Part shown: piece by piece, positions 11,924 through 22,932 of the stretch
Numbering within the stretch: position 1 is the first letter of the stretch
Layout: each line of letters begins with the position of its first letter
Assembly (NCBI RefSeq): GCF_000149955.1
Contig: NC_030987.1
Span: forward strand, 3,901,190-3,965,189
Length of the DNA: 64,000 bases
Direction: 5' to 3'
Source: Fusarium oxysporum f. sp. lycopersici 4287
Lineage: Eukaryota; Ascomycota; Sordariomycetes; Hypocreales; Nectriaceae
Made by a program: the position numbers and the translations under genes
Notes under the pieces: generated by a model
Seen by the model: only the letters and a program-made list of their open reading frames with translations
Database searches by the model: none
Told to the model about the DNA's origin: nothing

Positions 11924-13715
11924 ATGGCTTCAACTACCGGTGTCGGAGATGAAGAAACGGCGCCTTTACTAGCAACATCGCCAACTTCATCAACTGGCGT
12001 TATTAATTCGCAGTATCAATCATTAAGCCAAATCAGCAGCAGTAATGATAGTGATGTTAGTAACACCAGCAATACCGACCCCGGATGGACTCTTAGTCAG
12101 AGCGCGCGCCGACTCTACATCTCTCATACCCTCTCAACATGGAACTCACGCGTCTTCGAATTTGGAAGTGTGCTATATCTCGCCTCAATATTTCCCGGAA
12201 CCCTGATGCCACTTGCGATTTATTCGATAGTGAGAGGCGCTTCTGCTATTACATTGTCGTCATGGGTCGGGAGTTATATCGATCGCAAAGACCGCCTTAA
12301 TACCGTGAGACTGTCAATCGGTAGGTCATTAGAAGCCCTCATGACGGACGACCCTAACCTGAGTAGTCTCACAGCGACTTGTTGTTGCTGCCTCATGCGT
12401 TATCTTCTTTATACTCAGCAGAGTTGAAAGCCCTTCAGATGAACTGCGGGTCGGGTTGCTTGCAGCCTTGATCTTCATGGCATGCGTTGAGAAGCTGGCC
12501 GCTATCATGAATCTCGTATCCGTTGAAAGAGATTGGGTTATTGTTGTGGCACGCTCAGATACTACTGTACTTCGAAGTATGTTGTTTCTTAACTGCCTGG
12601 TGGTTGTTTCTAACATAACTTGCTTATAGCCATGAACTCGCAAATGAGGCGGATTGACCTTGTTTGTAAACTACTTGGACCTTTTTTCATAGGTATACTC
12701 GACGGTGTTTCCACGGAAACAGCGATTCTTGTCAACCTAGCAATGAACTGTACTTCAGTTATTGTTGAGTATTTCACCATTGCCAAGGTAAGTCATACAC
12801 AACTCATACGACCTCGACATGATCTCCTCTAACCTAAACAGGTCTATTATCAAGTACCCGAACTGCAGCATCCAAAGACCACGCCCCCTATTGTACCACA
12901 AAATGAGGAACAGCAGACTCGTCAGAATGCCTGGGTGTCATTCAAAAAGGCTATACAGAAGACGTCCAGTGATCTTCGACTTTACTTTACCCATCCCGCG
13001 TTTGCCCCCTCCTTCTCAATAGCGCTTCTTTACTGCACAGTTCTGTCTTTTGGTGGTGTTATGGTTACATATCTGTTAGCGAGTGGATACACTTCAGCCC
13101 AGATTGCTGCAATGAGAACAGTCTCGGTGACTCTTGAGGTTCTCGCCACATGGATTGGGCCGTGGGTGATGAAGAAGATCGGACCCGTTCGTGCTGGTCT
13201 TTGGTTCCTGAGCTGGGAACTGGGATGTCTAGCAATTGGTGTATCAATTTTCTGGCGATATGCTGACAACGTCTTGGTATCAACACTGGGACTTGTCTGT
13301 GGTTCAATGTTGAGCCGAATCGGACTTTGGGGGGTAGATCTGTCTGCACAGGTTATTATTCAAGAGGTGAGTTCTGTTGTGGTATAAGTTGAGGAACTTT
13401 GCTGACCATGCATTGCAGGAAGTTGAGGCAGAGAAACGAGGAGCCTTTTCTGCTGTGGAAGCTAGCTGGCAAAATGTGTTCGAGATGTGTTCATACACGT
13501 CAACCATCATATTCTCGTCACCCAGTCAGTTCCACAACCCGACAGCGCTCAGCGTCACATCAGTATTCTTTGCATGGCTACTGTACAGCTCTTTTGTCAA
13601 GAAGCGACGAGGACATCTCGTCCACTGGCCTACTTGCATGTCCCCAGAAAAGCAGCAGGCAACGATCGACGAGCTATTCGAGTCCGGGCAGTCGAGGCGA
13701 AGAGAGGGGCTCTGA
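11924..13715 (+). CDS. Ferroportin-like (SLC40 family) membrane transporter
   Basis: 528-aa multipass protein of the ferroportin family (known animal and plant members export Fe2+). Exons 11924-12320, 12367-12576, 12630-12787, 12842-13366, 13419-13715. A Ser/Thr/Asn-rich cytosolic N-terminus (1-60) is followed by the family hallmark in TM1-TM3: LYISHTLSTWNSRVFEFGSV, then WVGSYIDRKDRL, which matches the conserved loop of ferroportins with Asp and Arg. Further hallmarks are SQMRRIDLVCKLLGPFFIG (residues about 200-225) and the TM7-TM8 segment ending MKKIGPVRAGLWFLSWE. In my by-eye alignment with human ferroportin the four metal-site residues (D39, H43, C326, H507) are replaced (S75, E79, Gly and Ser here), so the substrate may differ. 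The second ATG-like start two codons upstream is a TTG, so 11924 is used. No iron genes are next to it. Confidence 0.85.
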
Positions 13716-14890
13716 ATGTTTGTATGATATGCATATGCAAGAGAGGATCGCACGAGACACGTTAGTGGTCACCTGGATCGGGAAGCAGTGCAACAATGAT
13801 AGGATAGCACAGGATCTTGTGGGTTGGGAACTCTCCACGTTTATTTCCGTGTCTCGGACGGCAGCGGGTTGTCTTGGATATGCATGCACGGCAAGGCCTC
13901 GTGGATCGAGGAGCGGCCCTTATAGATGATGCAGGTTTGGTTACATGAGGGAGGACAGCAGTGATTTTGGGTAGATGTGTATGACGTGAAGAGACTCGAG
14001 TAGGGGAAACAGTGAGACGATGTTTGTCTTTTTCTGCTAGTCAATCAGTGCTCCATATCTTGGATTCTCTCTTGTATACGATATTATCTATGACTTTGGA
14101 GATATATTGTAGGTCATCGTAAGCCCATGTCTCATATAAATACGACCCTCATAACCTTACAAGGTCAGGTGTCATTTGAGATGTGTTGCATTATATAAAG
14201 ATCTAAGACTCAGAGGCTTGATATTGACAATCTAGGTGAACAAAATAGGTACAAAAGTCTCAATCGCCCACCATCTCATCCCCCCATCTGACTGGTCATC
14301 TGTCGTCCCCATTGTCTCTATGTGACACACCATCTCGACTCGACCACACCCACAACCTCTTTGTCTTGTCGGGATGGACTAGACGGACAAGGGCGGAGTT
14401 ATGCACAGAGCACCCGAAGGCACCCTAGGCACCGCGGGAATGACGGCGCTTGCATCGTTTAGCGGCTTTCGAGGGTATCATTTCCCCTGTAACCTTAGAG
14501 TCCCGCCGCTGCAGCTGATCCACTCAATCACTTTCGAGGCCAAGGCAATCCATCATAAATTTTTCCCCAGATTGCATCGCATCTCTCGAGCCTGGGCCTG
14601 GTCTGGTTTTTGTTCATCACATGTCCTCATGAGTTCACCCTTTTAATCCTACCTTATCAACGCATTCTTTGATTTTCTTCTATCTCTACTTAATCGCTGG
14701 CCCCCTCTTTCCATCTCTGTTTCCCTGTCGTTACCCGCGCTGTTGTCTCAGTCCCGTCACTGTTTGCGATCCCTGTCTCTCTGTGACGTTGTCAACTTTC
14801 GATCCCCTTTAACCACGAACCAAACTCGCGCTCTTCTTCGCCAACACCGTCGTCGTGTTTCCCATCATAAATCACACAAATCAAACAGTC
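13716..14890. other. Intergenic, 1.2 kb: SLC40 3' flank and NMA111 promoter
   Basis: No gene seen. The last 250 nt are pyrimidine-rich (TTTGATTTTCTTCTATCTC) with several CCCCT pentamers (for example near 14703 and 14804) of the stress-element type. Function of these is untested. Overlapping short frames at 13716-14044 are shadows. Confidence 0.5.
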
Positions 14891-17800
14891 ATGAATGGCG
14901 CAAATTCTTCAGCCCGGGCTAAAAGAAAGGCCCCGGGCTCGCCAGGCGAAGCTCCTCCTTCCAAAAAACCCATCAACGGCAAACATTCCCCAAACGATAA
15001 CACCCCAGACATTATTGAATTTGACGACCACTCCGACATGACCGACGAACTTCACCCGCACGCTATGTATATTGGAACACCAGGGAGCTTGGGAGAGTGG
15101 CAGGACACCATCCAGAAGGTGGTGCGCAACGTTGTCGCCATCAGGTTCTGCCAGACCTGCTCTTTCGATACCGATTCTGCTTTGACCAGTGAAGCTACTG
15201 GCTACGTTGTTGACTCCGAGAAAGGGTGTGTAATCTCTGTCTATAATAGCTGAGAAGAGGCTCTAATCTGGCTCTGCAGATACATCTTGACCAACCGTCA
15301 CGTTGTCGGCGCTGGTCCCTTCTGGGGCCACTGTGTCTTCGACAACCACGAAGAAGTCGACTGTTACCCCGTCTACCGCGACCCCGTTCACGATTTTGGT
15401 ATTCTACGATACGACCCCAAGGCGATCAAGTATATGCACATTGATGGCTTAGAGCTGCGACCCGACCTCGCAAAGGGTAAGGACCCCAAGGCCTCCCGAC
15501 TCCGATCACGGCCGAGGACCATTACTAATAAGCACAGTTGGAACCGAGATTCGAGTTGTCGGTAACGATGCGGGCGAAAAGCTTAGTATCTTGTCAGGTA
15601 TCATCAGTCGCCTGGATCGAAATGCCCCGGAATATGGCGAGGGGTACAGCGATTTCAACACATGCTACTACCAGGCCAACGCCGCCGCTAGTGGAGGAAG
15701 TTCTGGCAGTCCTGTCGTGAACAAGGACGGTTGCGCTGTCGCGCTCCAAGCTGGCGGACGTTCTGATGGAGCTTCGACAGATTACTTCCTTCCATTGGAT
15801 CGACCACTCCGTGCTCTGCAATGCATTCAGAACGGCAAGCCTGTCACACGTGGCGATATTCAGTGCCAGTTCCTTCTCAAGCCTTTTGATGAATGCAGAA
15901 GGTTGGGATTGAGCCCTCAATGGGAGGCTGCCATGCGTGAGAAGTTTCCGGAGGAGACCAACATGCTTGTGGCTGAGATTGTCCTCCCCCAAGGACCTTC
16001 AGACAAGAAGATCGAGGAAGGTGACGTTTTGATCAAGGTCAACGGCGAACTTATCACCCAGTTTATTCGATTGGACGACATTCTCGATTCGAGCGTTGGC
16101 GAAACCATTAAGCTACACCTCCAGCGCGGTGGACAGGACGTGGAAGTCGAAATTGAGGTCGGAGATCTTCACAAGATTACCCCTGACAGATTCGTTTCAG
16201 TGGCAGGCGCCAGCTTCCACGATTTGTCCTATCAGCAAGCAAGACTCTATGCTGTCGCTGTCAAGGGAGTCTACGTTTGCGAATCAGCTGGCTCATTCCG
16301 ATTTGATAATACGGATAACGGCTGGATTGTCCAGAGTATTGACCACAAGAAGGTGCCAGACCTCGACACTTTTATCCAAGTAATGAAGGCAATCCCAGAT
16401 CGCGCACGAGTTGTTGTCACTTACAAACACCTTCGCGACCTTCACACTCTCAACACCACCGTTGCCTACATTGACCGACACTGGGCAGCCAAAATGAAGC
16501 TTGCTGTTCGAAACGATGAGACAGGAGTTTGGGACTTCACTGACCTGGGAGACCCATTGCCTCCTGTTCCACCTACTCGACGATCTGCCTCCTTTATTGA
16601 ACTGGACCACATGCCACACCAAGGCATTGCCGACCTCATCCGCAGTTTTGTGCACATCAACTGCACCATGCCCTTGAAACTCGACGGTTTCCCCAAGAAC
16701 CGCCGTTGGGGCATGGGTCTCGTAATTGATGCAGACAAGGGTCTTGTTCTGATCTCCAGGGCTATTGTCCCCTACGATCTCTGCGACATCACTGTCACTA
16801 TTGCTGACTCCATCATCGTCGAAGGCAAGGTTGTCTTCCTACATCCCCTTCAGAACTACGCCATTATTCAGTACGACCCCTCGCTCGTCGATGCGCCAGT
16901 CATGAGCGCTCGTCTGAGCAATGAGGTTCTCACCCAAGGCGCCAAGACCTATTTCCTCGGCTACAATAGGATTGGGCGCGTTGTTCATGGATCTACAAGT
17001 GTCACCGAGATCACTGCGGTGGCCATTCCCGCCAACTCGGGCGCCCCGCGCTATCGTGCTGTTAATGTTGATGCCATCACGATTGACAGCAACCTCGGTT
17101 CGACATGCAACAGTGGTGTTCTTGTCGCGCCGGACGGTACTGTCCAGGCTCTGTGGCTGTCGTATCTGGGAGAGCGTTCCCATCATACGTCACGCGACGA
17201 AGAGTACTACCTCGGTCTTGGCACCAAGACTCTGCTTCCTGTCGTAGAGTCAGTTCAGAAGGGTATCAAACCCAAGCTGCGTATCTTGTCCGTCGAGTTC
17301 AGATCAGTCCAGATGGCTCAGGCATCCGTCATGGGTGTCTCCGATGAGTGGATCAAGAAGGTTACCCAGACCAACCGATCTCATCATCAGCTGTTCATGG
17401 TCAGCAAGCGAACCTTTGAGCGCGAGAACCACCCTGTATCTCTGCTCGAAGGAGATATCATTCTCACGCTGAACGGCAAGATTTGCACTACCATCTCCGA
17501 CTTCGACTTGATGTACTCACATGAACTGCTTGACGCGGTTATTGTACGAGAGTGTGAGGAGATGCACCTACAACTTCCTACAGTGGCAGCAGACGACATG
17601 GAAACGAACCATGCTGTTTCTTTCTGCGGTGCCATCCTTCACAGGCCTCACCAGGCTGTTCGACAACAGATCAGCAAGCTGCATAGTGAGGTTTACGTCT
17701 CTAGTCGAATTCGTGGATCGCCTGCCTATCAGTACGGCGTTGCACCAACCAACTTCATCACTCATGTGAATGGTACTCCTACACCTGATCTCGACTCTTT

Positions 17801-18101
17801 CATTGCCGCGACCCGGGAAATTCCAGACAATACTTGTGAGTCAGCCACTGTTCTTTGAAACTTACAAAGACGGGAAAGCTAACATGATATAGACTTCCGG
17901 CTCAAAGCTGTAACCTTTGACTGTGTGCCGTGGGTGATCACAATGAAGAAGAATGATCACTACTTCCCCACAATGGAATGGATCAAGGACGACAAGGAGG
18001 CTTGTGGATGGCGAAGAGTCACGTACGAAGGCAGCGAAGTGTTTAAGGGAGAGGCAACTGATGGTGTAGTACCGGTTGCACAGGATGCCGATATGGAGTA
18101 G
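14891..18101 (+). CDS. NMA111: Nuclear HtrA-family serine protease NMA111
   Basis: 1012-aa tandem HtrA-type protein with trypsin-like and PDZ modules, the fungal pro-apoptotic protease Nma111. Exons 14891-15225, 15280-15476, 15538-17835, 17893-18101. The N-terminus has basic patches typical of its nuclear signal ([14 protein letters not shown]). The catalytic triad is visible in the first module: H119 (TNRHVV), D150 ([10 protein letters not shown]) and S235 (GGSSGSPVV). PDZ segments follow (about residues 290-390: [25 protein letters not shown]). A second, degenerate protease-like module lies at about 530-740, where the serine loop reads [11 protein letters not shown] second PDZ-like part ends the protein. 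The length equals the usual about 1000 aa. In yeast the protein is nuclear and degrades the apoptosis inhibitor Bir1; that role is taken from the family. Confidence 0.95.
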
Positions 18102-18712
18102 ATGCATTTGCTTGTAGAGCTGCAAATCCCTGGCAGATAGAGGGAGTGTACAACCATGACTTCATTTGGGATCACTGGGATTAGGGCACGGCGTTATATG
18201 GCGATGAAGGATTCTATTATTTTAAGATCATCTGGAGCTATGAGATAGCCTTTTGAACTGGGATGGTTATTGATACATAGAGACGAGCTGTATACCTAAA
18301 TGTTTACGGATGGAAGTATTGGTGTACATTGATTATCACAAGACCTTGCATGGCAGGAAGAATGCTTCTGCCTATACTTGATAATTACTGCTTCCATTCG
18401 CTGACATGAATAATTGAGGTTGCCTGAAGTCCTGAGCTTCGGCTTGATCCGGATGTGGATGAGGTGAAGCTACCTATAGTGGGGCTTAAGGCTTCAAGCA
18501 ATGAGCTCATAGCGTCTGGGCGTTCGCAAGGCAGGACAGGCTACACTACAGCGAAGTTACAGCACCTCAACTGAATGTGCCCAACTTAAACCCCTCCACA
18601 CTCTTTGTATCTCAATCTCATCTTTATACCGCCGCCCACTTTCTCTTAAGGCTTCTTGCTCACTCGTCCTAAGCATACTAATCTTTGCTATATCACTCCT
18701 TGTGAGCTCATC
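18102..18712. other. Intergenic between NMA111 and IST1
   Basis: 3' flank of NMA111 and IST1 promoter with a short pyrimidine-rich leader before 18713. No gene seen. Confidence 0.5.
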
Positions 18713-19676
18713 ATGGCGCCAGGTGCTAGTCTTATAGTCCGTTGCCCCCCGCTTCCCCGCTATCGCATCCAATGCCATGATGCGCCAGCCGAAGTTTCAA
18801 CTAACATTTGCTTTCAATCTGTAGACAAAGCTCAAAGTTCAGCTTAAGCTCACCATCGCGCGGTTGCGCATGGTTCAGCAGCGCGATGAACAGCTTGGAA
18901 AGACCGCGCGACGAGCCATGGCTCAGCTCCTCGAGGCCGGAAAGGAAGACTCAGCCCGCATTCGCGTCGAGAACATCATTCGATCCGATATCACCTCCGA
19001 GCTTCACGAGATGCTTGAACTTTACTGCGAATTGCTCCTTGCTCGCGCTGGACTGATGGAGGGTCATACTGTTGATCCTGGTCTGGAGGAGGCTATCCAG
19101 AGTCTGATATATGCGGCGCCCAAGACGGAGATCAAAGAGTTGGCGACAGTGAGGACGCTATTCGCGGAGAAGTATGGGAAGGACTATGTGCTTGCGGCGA
19201 CGGAGAATACGGATGGAAAGGTCAACGAGAAGGTCGTCAAGAAACTCAGCGTCACGCCCCCGCGCGAAGAGCTTGTGGTGGGATACCTGGAAGAAATCGC
19301 CAGAGCATACGGAGTAGACTGGCCCAAGCGGGAAGCAGTCTCACCACCCCCCGAACTCCTTGACGACGATGATGATGACGACGACCAAGGCGGCCAGAAA
19401 CAAAAGGTTCTCGAAACACCTCTCGCAGCAGATTCCAAAGATCCAGTGTTAAACACACCAGTTAAGAAACTAGCTGGAGGCGGCCCCACGAGTCCTTTGA
19501 CAGTGACACCGCCGCGGATGACGACTGACAACATACATCCCAAGGTGACGCTTGGTTCAGTAGAGTTGAAGCCTAGTAAGAAGGCGGAGCCTGCTGCGAG
19601 GAAGGGTGAGCCTGATGGATCGATTCCGGATCTTGGGGACTTGGAGAGAAGGTTTGCGGCGCTGAAGAAGCGATGA
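18713..19676 (+). CDS. IST1: IST1, regulator of ESCRT-III / Vps4
   Basis: 291-aa Ist1-domain protein that modulates the Vps4 ATPase in multivesicular-body sorting. Exons 18713-18736 and 18825-19676. The Ist1 fold covers residues about 9-175 (TKLKVQLKLTIARLRMVQQRDEQL, then ARRAMAQLLEAGKEDSARIRVENII, the most conserved helix pair). A very acidic patch with eight consecutive Asp follows (about 190-200). The extreme C-terminus (PDLGDLERRFAALKKR) fits a MIM1 motif that binds the Vps4 MIT domain. The start is in a 24-nt exon (MAPGASLI) joined in phase 0 through a weaker GTCCGT donor. The alternative GTGCTA donor ten bases upstream breaks the frame. The start is therefore the least certain part. Confidence 0.92.
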
Positions 19677-20419
19677 GGTGCTCTGGATGAAGTGATGGCA
19701 TTGCGCAATGTGGAGTTTTTAGGGTTTATTTTGTTGATGAAGATGTGCTGTGAGCCTGTGAATTGTGTTTAAGAATATGATGGTGAGTAGATGAAAGGTC
19801 TATTCAGTGAGGGGCGTGCTCAACTTCGTCAGAGTGAATCATGTCGCATGTCGCTGTGGGATGTTCTAGTATCAAGGGGCATTGATTCTGAGTCGTGAAC
19901 AATGGATTTTGTGTCACACTATTCACTGCGATTCAACCATATGAAAAAAGCGTGATGTTGCACACAAAGGCCTTTACTGAACCGGTACCTTACACAGATG
20001 AAAGATAGATGTGTATGGTTGTCAGTGATAGCCTGTTAGGATCGCTTGCTCTGGCTGCGAGCTGGAGTATTCAAGAAAGGGACAGTGAATAAGGCGGGAA
20101 GCAAGAATGGTTTGTTTTACGGCCAGGTCTGCCAAAGGTTAACCAGGCTTGATGCAGATGATTATCCATCAGTAGACTTTGAAGACAAACTCAATCACTC
20201 ACGAGTTGCGACTATGCTTTTCGACCTTGTCTGGAGTATTTACTTTCTCAAGCCCCGCGTTTCTTCTATTTCTACTTTCTTTCTTTTGATCACGGTCCGC
20301 AGAATACTTATTATTCAGCTTTCTATTTATCCATCAAAGTATAGGACAACGAGTACACAACTCACTCAGCCTTTTAAGTACAACCTTCTCCCCAGTAACC
20401 TTCACTGTATACAAAAACA
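19677..20419. other. Intergenic between IST1 and the 251-aa gene
   Basis: A 150-codon frame at 20046-20498 overlaps the next gene's start in another frame and its late part is the CT-rich leader; it is not taken as a gene. Nothing else recognised. Confidence 0.5.
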
Positions 20420-21263
20420 ATGGAATCAAGTCGAATCCTTCTTAACACTCTCCGCTATACCCTCGGTCTTACTAACCTGCGAGATGTGTCACAACTGACC
20501 CAAGTCTCCCAGAGCCGGCTCGAGCAAAAGTTTGACGCTATATCTGAGAGGTTCTCGACTAGGAGAATGAGCAGCATTTACATGAGATGGCTCATTCACC
20601 AAGACTTTACGGTAGGAGAGCGTCTCCAAAGCCAAGTGGTTGAGCAATGGGTTTCGTTTGTGGACTCTTGGGGATTGGAGGTTGAAGAGGCCATCGCCTT
20701 GTGGGCTAAAACTATGGACGAGGACACTGAGTCGGACGAGGAAACAAAACAGCTGAGAGTTAAGAGGAATTCTTTACGACATGAAATAGAGTCTCAGTTC
20801 TTTAAACTCAAGTATGATGCTCAGCTCGCATGGGTATGGATATCGTACTAACAGGTATAGGAACCCAGAGCCCATACCACCCTCTGGCTTGGTTGAAGCC
20901 GTGCCTCCACGGCGCAATCACAATGTAAGTTAACAACATATTTGGAAGTTCCTCTGCTGAGAATTGAAGATCAAGACCCGCGGTCAAATCAGAGAGTCTG
21001 ATGAATATGCGAATGATATAAAAACCAAATCTGCGCTAGAGAATTGGCCGACGAAGGATATCCCGTTCCCGAGCATAGAGACTGCTGTAGATACAGATAC
21101 AGAGTCCGAAGAATCATCAGAGACTGCGTCGTTGGATATAAAACGAGAACATGGGGAAGAAACAGCGAAGAAAAAAGCGAGACTCGACACTGGCGGTAGT
21201 ATCCCCAGTTTGGTGTTGAATGGCTCCGGCACGATTTCGTCCCCCATCGATCTGACGATGTGA
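20420..21263 (+). CDS. Unrecognised 251-aa protein, helical N-terminus, acidic/basic tail
   Basis: I do not recognise this family. Exons 20420-20811, 20855-20924 and 20970-21263 join in phase over a 43-nt intron with a textbook TACTAACAG end and a 45-nt intron with GTAAGT. The N-terminal half is predicted helical (RILLNTLRYTLGLTNL, SRLEQKFDAISERFSTRR, YMRWLIHQDFTVGERLQSQ) with several tryptophans (ALWAKTMDED, EQWVSFVDSWGL). The C-terminal half is charged and disordered, with an acidic Ser/Thr/Glu run (DTDTESEESSETASLDIK) and then a basic cluster (AKKKARLD) that may be a nuclear signal. It ends TISSPIDLTM. There is no signal peptide or membrane segment. The consistent splicing over two short introns supports a real gene. 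It may be lineage-specific. Confidence 0.65.
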
Positions 21264-21497
21264 GCCGATCAAGTGTCGTTTGGATATGCAAGTCAATACT
21301 CTTCTAGCGGGAGATTGGAATAAAAAGGACAAAGCAGCGATAATGGTATATTCTCGATATTGTGGATGCCTCCACGAAACGCCTCAACTCCTGCCTGCCC
21401 TTATGATATGCAAATGACGATTTCGGCCAGATGAAGCAGTATTTCAAAACATTCCACCTATTCTCACGGCCTTTCAGAGCTCAACCCAGCATAGTCC

Positions 21498-21985
21498 TTA
21501 TTCTAACTTGTCGAGATGCTCCAACCGTGTAAGCACAACCTGTTTACTCGTCTCCTCAATCTCGCCCGCCAAAAACACCTCGTCAAGAATCGCATAGACC
21601 TTGTAAAAGTTGAAAACAAGATCAAGCTCGCAGACGTTTCCGAAAAAGGCATCGAGGACCTCGACGAAGAAGTGAATGGCCTCGAGGTAGGCGAGCTCGT
21701 TATCGTTTGTGTCGACGCAGGCGCAGAAGAAAAGACCTGCGTAGCGGCGGTAAACAATCTTGTTGTTTCGGAACTCGACAAAGTTGGACTGGTATTTTTG
21801 ATCGCGGGGTGCGACGAGGCGATGGACTTCGCCTTTAAGCTTGATCTTTTGCTCGTCGCTAAAAGGGGCGTACCATTTCGCGAGACGAGTCTTGCCCCTG
21901 AGAAGCAGTCAGTACTTTAATCGGAGAGAATGCGCAGATTGGAGAGGACGTACTGTCGGTTCTGGATGAGGATAAAGGAAAGCAT
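21498..21985 (-). CDS. APS2: AP-2 clathrin adaptor complex, sigma subunit
   Basis: Small sigma chain of the AP-2 endocytic adaptor, 143 aa, exactly the family length. Exons (minus strand) 21954-21985 and 21498-21897, with a 56-nt intron. The hallmark start [20 protein letters not shown] spans the splice junction. Further family blocks are [73 protein letters not shown], and the end [19 protein letters not shown] and [11 protein letters not shown] are diagnostic of sigma subunits. The AP-2 rather than AP-1 assignment rests on [13 protein letters not shown] and close overall match. It converges with the 251-aa gene (234 nt apart) and diverges from the ArAE gene. Confidence 0.95.
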
Positions 21986-22932
21986 CTTGAATTTGGCAAG
22001 GCTGAAGCTCAAGACGAGTGTCGGTTGAGAAAGGAGAGCTGGGGTAGAGATGGTGGCATGGATAAGCCGACGTTGTCAGGAGGCTGTCGCGGAACACAAG
22101 GGTCGATGTTGATTGGCTGAGTGGGCTAGCGATGAAGCCACTGAAGAGACCCTGGGGATGCCCCGGTTTCTAGCACACGTTTACCCCCTGTCTGTGTTGT
22201 GCAACCAGGCTTGGCTGAGGTGCAGATGGGCCGTTTACTCCCCCGCAAAAACGTTGATATAACTTCAAATCGGTCATTTTACTCTTTTATAGAGATGATC
22301 CTGTCTGCTGACTCTAAACTACAGCAGTATACTTCTTATAGGCGCCAATTGTTTTGAACACAAATGCCATTGACTGCCCTGAAAGTTGGGAGTTGAGTTC
22401 TCGGCACATCGCGTGGGCAACCTGCCTTAGCGTCGTATGCCGATGTTCCATCCCCGGCACTTTCCAAGTTTTCGTCAATCATCGTTTTGTTTCACTGTGT
22501 TTCCATGACTTTGCATCAATTGCTTATTCCCACGACTCATATGATTGCTCTCTCTCTCTCACCTTGGAAAACTCTTACCACCTTAATATAATACACTTAT
22601 AAAAGCAATGACATAGTTCCCCCCTGCAGACACGAATCATTCATGACCCACGAGTAGCCAAGCCTTGGAGCCCAAGACGCGATACGATATTAAGGAATCC
22701 GACCCCTACTGCTGGGCATGAATTGCATGATTAGACATCATCGAGCATTGACGATTTGAACTTCTTTTTATCTTTAACTTCTGCATGGCTGGCCGTGCTC
22801 GACTGTTTCTTCTCTTATCTGGCGCTCACGCGAATCTCGAAGCGTCCATCCGCAAGACGAGAGGATGACTGACGATTCTCATCAATCTCCAACGAATTCG
22901 CCAAAGTATCAGCTTATATCTTTACTGCAGTC
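21986..22932. other. Divergent intergenic region, APS2 / ArAE transporter
   Basis: 947-nt head-to-head region. It contains an ATTGG (inverted CCAAT) at about 22112 and a short CT repeat at about 22548-22560. The start region of the transporter has an upstream ATG at 22865 out of frame with 22933. No gene seen. Confidence 0.5.
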
